From contig JAIQDT010000188.1 in NCBI GenBank assembly GCA_021521415.1, forward strand, positions 1,054,001 through 1,118,000: 64,000 bases of DNA, written 5' to 3'. The DNA is from Bidens hawaiensis (lineage: Eukaryota > Streptophyta > Magnoliopsida > Asterales > Asteraceae). Numbering within the stretch: position 1 is the stretch's first letter; every line of letters starts with the position of its first letter. Shown here piece after piece: positions 24,161 through 34,293 of this stretch. The position numbers and the translations under genes were made by a program. Below the pieces are notes generated by a model, which was given only the letters and a program-made list of their open reading frames with translations, had not been told where the DNA came from and searched no databases.

Positions 24161-25800
24161 ACCGTTGCTTGCCCCCAAGCAACATCTCAACACAAACTAT
24201 CTATTACATTCAACTTGTAACAACCAATCTTACCACAAAACCGGTTCAGTTAAGGTCCCAAGTCATACCCTATTCCCTTATTTTTATCGGGTGCACTAGT
24301 TCACTTGACTTTCCATTTGAACCATAGATTTCTAACCAAACCTAACATGCTTTTGGTTTTTACCTATACATAACACACATTTACACATTAACTTTTCCTT
24401 GGTGATCATCCATACATTTCATATTTAATCAATTCTCCTCGCATACGCTTGTACAATCATCAAATCTCCACCTATGTAAATGCATTTGACATGAAATCAA
24501 ATCAAGATGGTCTTAAAACGGGTTGTAATGGGGCCAAGTGTAAGGGTATGGAAGGGAATATTGAAAGTAGCTCAAGCGACCCAATCCGACTTATTACAAA
24601 CAACCTAAGTTAAAAAAATAAAAATAAACAACTATAAACATCACTAACTTCTCTTTTTCTTTTCGTTTTTTCTTTTTTTTTTCTTTTCTTTTCTTTTTTT
24701 TCCTTTTCACTCAATACATAATACTTTGAACATTGCATACATAAACATTGCAATTCTAATACAACTTTTTTTTAATCAATGAACTAATATAATACTTGAA
24801 CATTACATACCAGCATGATGAACATAATGCTCCACATATCTAACTGATAGATACTTAAACAATTACATAGAAACCTATTAAGTCGGATTGTTTCGCAAAA
24901 TAACACCGGGGTTGATTAAATGAAAGAATAGGCCCAAAAAGGTTTTCTAAAGGAACCAACCCCCCGCCCCTCACATAGCCATCCACATATGTATAATGTA
25001 TGAGGCCCCAACCCACCAGTGCCCACACTCTCACTCATCCAGACGAGGCTTAACCTAAGTGCCTCTATCACGTTTGCACTCATGCCAAGCTAAGATCTCG
25101 AAATGCACTAATTGTACAAGTTCTATCGGAGAATATCAACTGTCTCACCAACCAATACTTTCTCAATTCTCAAGTGTAAACGAACGTGTTATGCAAGTTA
25201 TTACACCGAAAGCATGCTAACCTTGGTTAGAAAACTGCATAATCTCCTTTTTTTTAAAAAAAAACTAGGCACGTGTTATTTAGGAAATTGTGACCATGAA
25301 AAGGGACCAAAACTTCACCCCGCCATCTAACCACTTTCCGTTTTATTTAAACACATTTTTTTAAAAATTTTTCAATTTTTCTGATTTTTTTTCTTTTTTT
25401 TAACGAAATTTTTTTTCAAAACAAACGAAAATTTCCTCATCCCCACACTTGGGATACATTGTCCCCAATGTACGATTTTGAGAAAAATAAAACAACTACT
25501 TCATAAACACCACCCTCTTTTCAACACAACCCTTTAATACTTAATCAAAAGTATTATGTCCACCACCCATCCACCCAAACACCCGGGTTGTTCCCAACAC
25601 AGTGTCGAAGAGAAATCCATAAGAATTTCCCCACACTTGGTTTTTGCTAAGATGGTAGGTTAAAATACCACTAACAACAAATAAAATAGAAATTAAAAAT
25701 CAAAATAAAAATAAAAATATACAAAATTTACAATTACCACCTTTTTGAAGCTTTTGTGACATTCAAGGTGGGTAACTGGCCCACTCCCGTGTAGATTTCT
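24161..25800 (-). mobile_element. Noncoding 3' internal part of element A
   Basis: No protein domain on either strand. It has pyrimidine-rich stretches (24650-24705, 25370-25415 on the plus strand) and two internal polypurine-like tracts on the minus strand near 25440 and 25630 (AAGTGTGGGG). This takes the place where pol would normally be. Confidence 0.75.
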
Positions 25801-25828
25801 CGTTATAAGCACGCTCCTTTTCAAGCAA

Positions 25829-28083
25829 CTATTGCCAGTCTTCTAGCAAAACAGGGTCAGGCCCGAACATCCTCATTCTCCACCCTGGATCATTTAGGTT
25901 TGGTGGATTTCTCACTTTCGTCTTCCTTGGTCGGCCACCATTTTCAGCCACTTTCTCAGTCTGTTGATGCTCAACTTCTTTCTTCTCAACTAACCTGTCA
26001 ATCACAAAACACTCCACTTTCGTGTGATCCTTACTCAAGGATACACACTTGTTAATAAAATCCGCTTTCAGGCTTTCCTTGTCAACAAGAGTGTCAGTAG
26101 TATTTTCAAATAATAATAACCGTTATCACGTTTCCCAAATTTAATTCCCAATATCCCTTTAGCACAATCAATCACTGCAAGTGAAGTGGCAAGGAAGGAT
26201 CTACCCAATATGACCGTGGGTTGCGTGTTAGTCACATTTTTAGCACAATCAAGCACTAAAAAGTCAACTGGGTGACAGAAATCCTCCACATGTACCATCA
26301 CATTGTATATCATGCCTCGGGGAAGTGTATGGGTTTGATTCGCTAATACCACGGTGGTGTTTACTTTTTGTAGCGGATCAAACTCATACTGATCATATAA
26401 ACTACCAGGCATGATACTAACACAAGCTCCAAGATCTAGCAGTGCCCGATCAGTTTTAAATTCACCAATTTGTATTGATAAAAGGGGCACTCCTGGGTCT
26501 TGAAGTTTACTCGGGATAATATTATTATCAACCCTCTCATCCCTTATTTTGGTTAATTTTAAACATTTATCACAAGAACAATTTTCACAAAAAGATGTTT
26601 CATTCGGTTGTAATTCAGAGTTATTTTGAAAAATTGTTTCATAATTACCCACATTTTCAATCTCATCACTAATATCTTCCACCACCCTCTCAACAAACTG
26701 TGGTGTTGGATCACTTTGAACACTAGAAATTTCAAAATTAGGTAAAAGACTTACCGCGTTGATATGCACGTTGTTCCCCTTCTTTAAGCTCGAGCTGTTT
26801 TTCTTCAAATTCGCCACATCGGTTGCAAGTTGACCCATTTGAGTGGTCAAGGATTGGATGGCTTTGTCACAGATTTCATCCTTTTTCATGCGCACTTCAT
26901 CAAGTTGATTTCTCCGTTGCATATCTTGTTGAATCATCTTCAACATGTCCGTAACTTCATTTCCACTCGATAAACCTTGACCTGCGGACCCACTTTGACC
27001 TTGGAACCCTTGATTATTCCCGCCATGAAAATTACCTTGATTGTTATATTGTTGGCGAGGAACTTAATTTCCTTGACTTCCTTGAAAATTCGGGTTAGAT
27101 TGAGTGGCCGGATTTCCATAACGAAAATTCGGGTGATTTCTTAACCCGTGGTGGTAGGTGTTGGAGTTCATATTGTAATTCCTACCACCTCCCACTTGAA
27201 GTGCATTCACCTCTTCCACCAGTGCTTGACCTACCGTACATACCTCCGTTGCATGACCCAACTCGTTACAATTTGTACAAACATCGATTACTTGATTAAT
27301 GGTTTGTACATTTCCTTCTTCCACAGCTTGCACTTGCGGTCTACCAATCGCCGGTCTTGCTCTTCTTCCAGTTTGGGCCTTTCTCTTTGAGGTAACCGCC
27401 ATTTGTTCCAAATATGCCTAATCTTCTTGTTCATAATTGGTACCAAATGTACCATTCGTGATCGACCTCAAATCCCGTTCATCCTCTATACTCAACCCTT
27501 CATGAAACGCATTCAACAACTCCCATAAAGCAATACCGTGATGAGGGCAATTCTTGATCATCATATTGAACCTCTCGAATGCTTCATGAAACATTTCCCC
27601 CGTTTGTTGTTGGAAGGTTCTCAAACTTCTTCTCGCATCATTGGTCTTTTGGGCCGTGTAAAATTCTTCTAAAAATCTTTGTTGCATTTCGGCCCAAGTA
27701 GAAATAGATGCGGAAGGCAAAGTGTAAAACCATCTCTTTGCCTTGTCTTCCAATGAAAACTTAAACAAAACCAATTTAACATCATCTGATGTAAAACCTT
27801 GACCCCCAATTGTGTTGCAAATGGAGTCATATGCCTCTAAATGGAAGTAAGGTTCCTCCGTTGCTAGACCTTTATACTTCGGGAGACTTTAAAGGGAATT
27901 GGTTCTTACTTCAAATGTCCTCCCTTGATGATTGAGAGGAATAACCACTGGAGACGGATTATTAGTAATTATGGGTCTGAAATGGGCTTCAATCCCCATA
28001 GCCATCTCTCTTGCGTGCCTTCTTGGTACCCCCATTGGTACTCTTGGTTGACCCATTGGTCTATAAACGGGCGTTGGCTGCAC
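25829..28083 (-). pseudogene. gag-protease frame of element A, several in-frame stops
   Basis: One minus-strand frame runs from 28083 to about 26068 with stops near 27890, 27419 and 27065. Order: capsid-like Retrotrans_gag region (FSLEDKAKRWFYTLPSAS, then EFYTAQKTNDARRSLRTF, 27774-27418), CCHC zinc knuckle CTNCNELGHATEVC (about 27300), spacer, then an aspartic-protease-like region with LLDLGACVSIMPGSLYDQY and PTVILGRSFLAT (26500-26160). A last frame, 26038-25829, is basic with GGRPRKTK and ends LLEDWQ; I do not recognise it. Gag packages the RNA, and protease matures it. All breaks are point stops or small indels. Confidence 0.85.
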
Positions 28084-28084
28084 A

Positions 28085-28853
28085 AATTGTTGTTGAAACT
28101 ATTGGTCTTGAGGTTGCCCTTATGGTTGTTGAACAATCGGTGGCGGTTGAACCTGTTGATGAACAACAACCGGTGGTTGTTGTTGAGCTTGTGTTGAATC
28201 GGTGGTTGCACGTTTTGTTGAACAACCACCCCGGGTTGTTGTTGAACAACCAGTGGTGGTTGTCTATTAAACCCTTGCACCGATTCCAGATGTTGCCATT
28301 GACTATAGGCCAAATTTCCCGGATTTACCCTTTGGATTCCATCACCTCCCGTGTAGTAACCTTCCACTTCATACCCCTCGAATTCACTGTCAAACCCATA
28401 TCCATATCCATCACCTTGTGATCTTGAATGTTGCATAAACGGTTTGGGTTGGTATTGGTAGTTTGATTGTGATTGTTGAAAGGGTGGTGGTGGTTGATAT
28501 TGTTGAGATGATGATGATGACACACCAAATGTAGGAAAAAGATTGGTAATAGGTGGCAATGTGGATGATGTTGAGTAGGTGTATTGAGCAGCTATGGGTT
28601 CGGTTGTGGGTGGTGGTTGGAGTTCACTTGATGCTGTAGGTATATTAGTAGTAATCGGTGGAGGTGGATTTGGTGGAAGTGTAGTCGGGATTGTTTGACC
28701 CGAAGTGGGAGCTGGTGAATCCATGTTGTTTGATGCGGTTGGAGAACCAAGAAACTTATTCTCCCTAAGTAAGACTCGGTTTCTTCGAAGTGTTTTGTCA
28801 ATCTCGGGATCAATAACTAGCGGTGATGACCTGTTAGAGCTTCTAGTATGCAT
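28085..28853 (-). pseudogene. N-terminal Pro/Gln/Ser-rich gag leader of element A
   Basis: The minus-strand frame from 28853 begins MHTRSSNRSSPLV and continues with low-complexity Pro, Ser and Gln runs, and the segment DGYGYGFDSEFEGYEVEGYY. A frameshift near 28190 separates it from the capsid frame. It starts 93 bp inside the primer binding site, as expected for the first codon of gag. Overlapping open frames on the plus strand are shadows. Confidence 0.7.
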
Positions 28854-28945
28854 ACACCTGTAGGTACCTGCACACTAATACAACCAGCGTAAACCCGAAA
28901 ATAACAAACAAAAAACTACTAAAGCAAACACACGTTGCGCACTAC

Positions 28946-28963
28946 TCCCCGGAAACGGCGCCA
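28946..28963 (-). promoter_or_regulatory. Primer binding site of element A (tRNA-Asp)
   Basis: Minus strand TGGCGCCGTTTCCGGGGA, complementary to the 3' end of plant tRNA-Asp except for one base. It lies 5 bp from the LTR edge. Confidence 0.85.
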
Positions 28964-28968
28964 AAATT

Positions 28969-30090
28969 TGACGTGAGGTCGAAGACTCACTCAAAAATAA
29001 ACCGATAACAACTATTAGATAGTGATAAGCGGGTATCGAACACAGGGAGTTTGTGGAAAATGTATTACTAAGTAGCTTTATAATTAAACTAAATTAAAAT
29101 AAGTGCAAAAGTAAATACAAATATTTGGTTGTTTGGTTTTGATTAACAAAAAGAACTAAAGCAATTAAACGAGTTTTAATCAATATGAGAAATATGCCTT
29201 CCCTCGGTTTCAGGTTTCCATGATTGTTACAGTTAATGTTTAACTGAGATGAACAATAGACAAAGTTCGTGTTTATGTAAACGATTGCGATAATTGAAGA
29301 TCAAGTACTTGGATTATACAATGCAAGGTAATCACTCAAAAACCAATTAGTTTATCCAACCCTAAATCCCTCCCGATTAATCTCGATTACATACAAAACC
29401 AACAACTGACGTTTTAGAACACAAAATCGATAAACTAACAATCTATCAACCAATACATAAACACCATAATAATTTAATCAATAAGATCAAACTATTATCT
29501 CAAAAATTGTATCAACATTCATAAAGAAACCTTACAATCCGAAGGAAAACACAAAGAGAATTAGCCAAGCATGATCCGGTTCATCATCCCTTCGATTATA
29601 GTAATCATACGAATTAAAAACACCAAATCAACAATTGGAATCACCAAACTATTGTCCTTGGACCAAAAAATCGCCCCTAGATCATTCCAAAGTGTTAGAT
29701 AGATGAAAAGACACCCAAAAAGGGAATAAAAACAAGTATTTTCGGCATTTACAGCTCCGCACCGTGGCCCACGGTTCCCACCGTGGCCCACGGTGATCTC
29801 CACGGTCTCCAGAATGCCACGGTACGATGTAAACTGTCGTTTTTGATCAGTTGGACCGTGGCCCACGGTGGAGTTCTTTCTCATTTTCTTGTTTTCTTCA
29901 TATCTTTCTCGTTTCAACTCCGTTTTCTTCGCCGTTTTCGCCCACGTTCTCGTGATTTCATCCTCTATCTCCTCATACCTGCAAATAACCACACAACAGT
30001 AGTTATCTTGTTCCCATGAAATTAACACTTAATACATAGATTTTATATCATTTAAGTACACTTACGGGTCATCCTCCGATGCACCCGTCA
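28969..30090 (-). mobile_element. 5' LTR of element A (1122 bp)
   Basis: Same ends as the 3' LTR at 23014. Differences by eye are scattered substitutions, a 12-bp indel near 29507, and different copy number of the ACCGTGGCCCACGGT palindromes at 29756-29870. TSD GATGG follows at 30091. Confidence 0.93.
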
Positions 30091-30095
30091 GATGG

Positions 30096-32400
30096 CGCCA
30101 ACAAAGCATCAGGATAGGGACGATTTTCATCTTCTCCTTGTCCTTAGGGTTGTTGGTGTCATCTCTCGGGACCGGTTTATTATTATATATTTTCACTTTT
30201 ATTATATTCATTTAAAGTAATCGGTTCTGGCTCGTCATCACTGATGAGATTTTCATCAATTTTTTCCACCACCCCCCCTCAACCAATGGAGGTGGAACCC
30301 CAACTTTATTATCATATTTCTTCCCATTTCTTAAAATACTTACCTTGTTAACGTGCATTTTCGAACTCGAGATGTAGTGGTTCGGGTTGACTGTAGTATC
30401 ACTCGGGAGTTGACCCGCATTCTTCTGCAATTTTGCCACATCTGCTGCGAGCCGACCAATTTGCTTTGACATTGCCTCTGCTGACTTATCCCATAACTCG
30501 AACTGTTTCTTCATTTTAGTCTGATTATCTGTCACAATCTTCAGCAATGCATCCAGCTTTAAGTGCACCGACTCATCTGCATTTCCCGAAGACCCTTTTC
30601 TGATGGACCTAACTACCCGATGAATTACCACCCCGGTTACCATATCTGTTATACCCCCGATTCTGATTATACGAACCCTGCCGCTGATAACCGCCTTGGC
30701 GGTAATTTCCCTGCTGCCTATTTTGGTTCGATCCCTGAAAGTTCGGGTTCAACTGAGTAGCCGCGTTACCGTATAGAAAGTTCGGGTGATTCCTCAGGCC
30801 CGGGTGATAAGTGTTTGAATTGAACCCTTGGCCCTTGGAATCCCCAAAAGCATAGTTAACCCCCTCGGACTTGTCCTCCTCATCATCATAAAACTCAGGG
30901 CAATTTTCTGACTTATGCCTGAGCTCACCTCACATACCATGAACTTTACTCCAACTTTACCAACTTCTTTCTTTTTACCCTTTCTGTACCCGGCCAGTTC
31001 ACGTTCCAATTTAGTAATTCTTTCGGATTCACTTGTGACTGACTTTACCGATCTGGAAGAAGTCTGGTGTCTTCGTCTTTCTGCTGTTGCCTCTGCTTTA
31101 GAGTCTTTACACGTAAACTCCAAAAAATCTCAGTCATCTTCCTCGGGTTGGTTCAACAGTTGACCATTACATGAGGCTTTCAAGTGTTTTCTATCCTTGT
31201 ATGTCAACCCTTCCACAAAACACTTTACCAATTCCCACAATTCAATCTGGTGGTGTGGACATTTTCTGATCATCTCTTTGAATCTGGTGAATGCCTCGTG
31301 AAACAGTCCGCCCGATAATTGTGAAAAGTGGCGAATTTCCATTCGGGCCTCGCTTGTCTTTGACTGTGAGTAATATTTATTAAGGAACACCTGCTGCACC
31401 TCGGCCCAATTAGCAATACTATGCATCTGGAGCGAGTTAAACCAACTTTTAGCTTTGTCTTTTAGTGAAAACTCGAATAACCGCAACTGAAGCTCATCTT
31501 GGTCAATCGTCCCGTCACCAATCGACCAGCAAATTGCCGAAAAATCGGACAAATGCGAATACGGGTCCTTGGAAGCCATCACGTGAAAATGTGGCACGAT
31601 GTTAATGTATGATGGACGGGACTTAAAAGTCTACTGTCCCGGCACTCGTACCTGTGGAACAAGCGGGATGCTCCGTTTGAAAAAGACGATTTGAACTAAC
31701 TGTTAGCACCCTGAACTGGTGCTACAAAATTCCTCATTCGCCCCCCGGGATTCACCAAACCACCTCTGTTAACCTGAATACCCCGAAATCTATGACCCTT
31801 TCTGCCTTGTTAAACCTGTTTCGCCCGATACCGTTTCTTCCCCCATTTCTGTTAACCGCATCACCCTGTCTCAGATTCACCGGTGCATCCACCTCTTCTT
31901 CCCGATCATTATCTCCCTCGTTTATCGGCTCAAACCCCTCATTCTGTCTAACTCGCCAATTTACTTCGTTATTACCCTCAACACCGTGACCTGCATCAAA
32001 CCCTTCCCCTTCTTCTTAATCTTATGCATGGATAATGACATGATCCTCATTATTGTCAATCCGAACTCTGCGTCTAGGGGTGTTATGTGAGGCTGATGGT
32101 TCGGCCTTATCAAAGTTTTGGTTTCGGTTTCTAGAAAAACGAGCTGAGTTGTTCGGGTTGTTTTGCTGGTTGGAATGTATTGGTGGAAATGAGTTATTTT
32201 TGGGTTGGAAGTCTGGGTTAAAAACGTTATTTTCTGGGAGTGGGTTCGGGTCTTGGTTCTGGTTTTCATTCTGGTTTAGGTTTGGGTTTGGGTTTTGACC
32301 TTCTATCTCTGATGGTTTGTTCCGAGCTCGGTCTTGCAGAGCTAGTCTCTCAATTTAAGGCTCGAAGATAAGTGGTGACTGTCTGCCCGAGTGGCAGGTG
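30096..32400 (-). pseudogene. gag of element B (broken)
   Basis: Minus strand. The region 32330-31640 encodes an Asn/Gln-rich leader in shifting frames. 31597-31130 is the capsid-like part: FSLKDKAKSWFNSLQMHS, YYSQSKTSEARMEIRHFSQL, then IRKCPHHQIELWELVKCFVE. 31123-30660 is a basic, coiled-coil-like linker followed by a damaged zinc knuckle (HKSENC preserved in another frame) and NHPNFLYGN-type repeats. 30643-30212 gives LLKIVTDNQTKMKKQFEL and QIGRLAADVAKLQKNAG. The gag reading is interrupted at 30091 by element A and resumes at 23008 with protease. Confidence 0.8.
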
Positions 32401-32545
32401 TGCATAAACCCGTTACCTGCACAAACAACACACCCCGCGCAAAATGAAAAAATAAAATTTAAACTAAAAACAAACAATTAAAACTAGACTTAAAACTAAA
32501 ATAAATACAAAAATCAAATAACACGTAAAATACTAAGCGCACTAG

Positions 32546-32564
32546 TCCCCCGGCAACAGCGCCA
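32546..32564 (-). promoter_or_regulatory. Primer binding site of element B (tRNA-Asp, worn)
   Basis: Minus strand TGGCGCTGTTGCCGGGGGA: tRNA-Asp complement with one substitution and one extra G. It is three bases from the LTR edge. Confidence 0.75.
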
Positions 32565-32567
32565 TTT

Positions 32568-32940
32568 TGATGCTAGACTGTCGCTATCTAGTCAAAAACA
32601 ATAAAATCAAGTTCCTAATCACCTAAGCTAGCTAGGGTAAATAGGGTGTCAAACACAAGGAGTATGTGGTTAATGTAAACGTGTAACTAATTTATAATAT
32701 TATGAAGTAATAAGTTTTAGTGCTGATCACACAAGTAAAATAAGAATGATTTTAATACTGATTAAACAATATCACAAATTCAAGCAATTAACAAAAGTGA
32801 ATCATCAGGTCCAAATTAAGTACTTTAACGTCTATGACCTGAAATACAATAAACACGTATGAAGTATCGAAGTTCCCACAATAAACTGTTAAAACTAGTA
32901 AATAAACGAACTAAAGTATATACAAATTAACCAACCATCA
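32568..32940 (-). mobile_element. 5' LTR of element B, internally deleted (373 bp)
   Basis: Matches the two ends of the 3' LTR at 8916-10071. It jumps from the ATCATC at 32806 (equivalent of 9156) straight to TCCAAATTAAG (equivalent of 9941), so about 780 bp, including the palindrome cluster, is missing. The flank at 32941 (CCAAA) does not match the flank of the 3' LTR. Confidence 0.8.
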
Positions 32941-33029
32941 CCAAAAACACAAGAACCCATCTGAAGTACCAACGTTTAGACAATAAACTAATTAATAACT
33001 ATACAATTTATACAACAGTATACAATATT

Positions 33030-33500
33030 ACCATCAGTTTCCTCTTCATATGTCGAAACCATCTTAATCTCTCATCCTTTATCTTATTCAAGATACACAT
33101 CATCCCATTTCTCCTAAAAGGCTTTATTTCTTATTTGGTCCATCCCTGTGTTACCACACATCCAACTCAACATGCTTAGCTCTAATACCTCCATCTTTCG
33201 CTACTGTGTCATTTTGATGGTGCAACAACTTGTTTCGCATAACATATTCGGTTGAACTATGATCCTAAAAATTTCCCTTTTAATCTTGTTGGGAACTGTT
33301 TGTCACACAATACGCATGTGGCAACTCTTCATACACACCAACATACCCGAACGTGGCGGGCTACATTACGGGTTATGTTTTGTTACTGTAGACATATGAT
33401 CCTAAATATTTGAACTTAGTTATTTACGGGATCACTACGCCTTTAATATTGATTTCTTATGTTTTCTTAATCGTTTACACCACAGTGTATTCCCTAGATA
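33030..33500 (-). pseudogene. RTE-type LINE reverse transcriptase remnant
   Basis: The minus strand encodes, in shifting frames, KFKYLGSYV (about 33410), then HVELDVW and a CGNTGMDQIRNKAF-like block, and finally LRWFRHMKRK (about 33050). These are in the order seen in the C-terminal part of plant RTE LINE reverse transcriptases. The tail at 48020 carries the related RWFGHVKRRP. Many stops; a dead relic. Confidence 0.7.
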
Positions 33501-34129
33501 AAAATTACCTTACATGAAAAAAGAGGCTCTTTATCGGATAAGATATTCTGACTCTTTATAATCAAAACAAACTAAGACCAATAACAATTATAGTTGAATT
33601 GATCATTGTAGTGGAAATGCTAACTAAATCAAGCAATAACACTAATAAGATGAACAAGCAACAAAGAAGTTATTACATATTTCATTGAACTGAAAATGTG
33701 TTTACAGACTCTTCCTCCCCATCACCGTTAGTTCATTAAAAAGTACAAATCAATCTAACGCATAAATTGTACAAATCGGCTCACTTGATCATGAAACTCT
33801 TATGATGTAATTTATACAAGTGTAAAACTACTAATGAGCTAGCTAGTGACATTACCTTGAAAGTGGCATCTACCTGAATAACACTTTAGATTTGACTCGT
33901 CAGTTTCTTGGATTGGAGTCACAACAACTGATTTCTTCTGAGTAGCTGTTGTTTTGTCAACAATTGTTGTTGAGGCAGCTGTTTGGTCAGGTATAATTGT
34001 TTCATTGAGAACTACTAATGTAGTAATGTGTGATTTTCATGGTTGGCATCATTTGTGGTATAATAGTTTCCTCTTTTTTGATTATGTTTGATTTTCCTAT
34101 ACATTTTTTACTAATAAACATATACAAGA

Positions 34130-34293
34130 ATTAGCTGGTTTTGTATTTGTAATTTTCTTTATCTTTTGTTGTATTTCAATGTTTGATAATAAATAAATAG
34201 ATATTGTCGTTGTATAACCTCATAATAGTACCTTGAGAGCTATGGGCAATCAGCTCACGCCCCGACATTTCCGCCGTAAGTTGGGGTGTGACA
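34130..34293 (-). mobile_element. LTR end fragment, family of solo LTR 12906
   Basis: Ends TTGGGGTGTGACA at 34293. It shares CTCACGCCCCGACATTTCCG and TACCTTGAGAGCT with 7605-7667 and, inverted, with 12906-12975. Only the first ~165 bp of the LTR can be followed. Confidence 0.75.

Larger units (their letters stand above)
23014..30090 (-). mobile_element. Element A: gag-protease-only LTR retrotransposon (7077 bp)
   Basis: A complete two-LTR element on the minus strand with TSD GATGG (23009-23013 and 30091-30095), tRNA-Asp primer site, polypurine tract, gag, and an aspartic-protease-like segment. RT, RNase H and integrase are absent: 24150-25800 between gag-protease and the 3' LTR is noncoding. 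It is inserted in the gag-pol of element B. Its gag resembles that of Athila-type gypsy elements. It must have been moved by enzymes of another element. Confidence 0.92.

Noticed and set aside
27925..28421. Plus-strand frames of 90 and 136 codons
   Set aside because: Opposite the Gln/Pro-rich gag leader of element A; low-complexity antisense.
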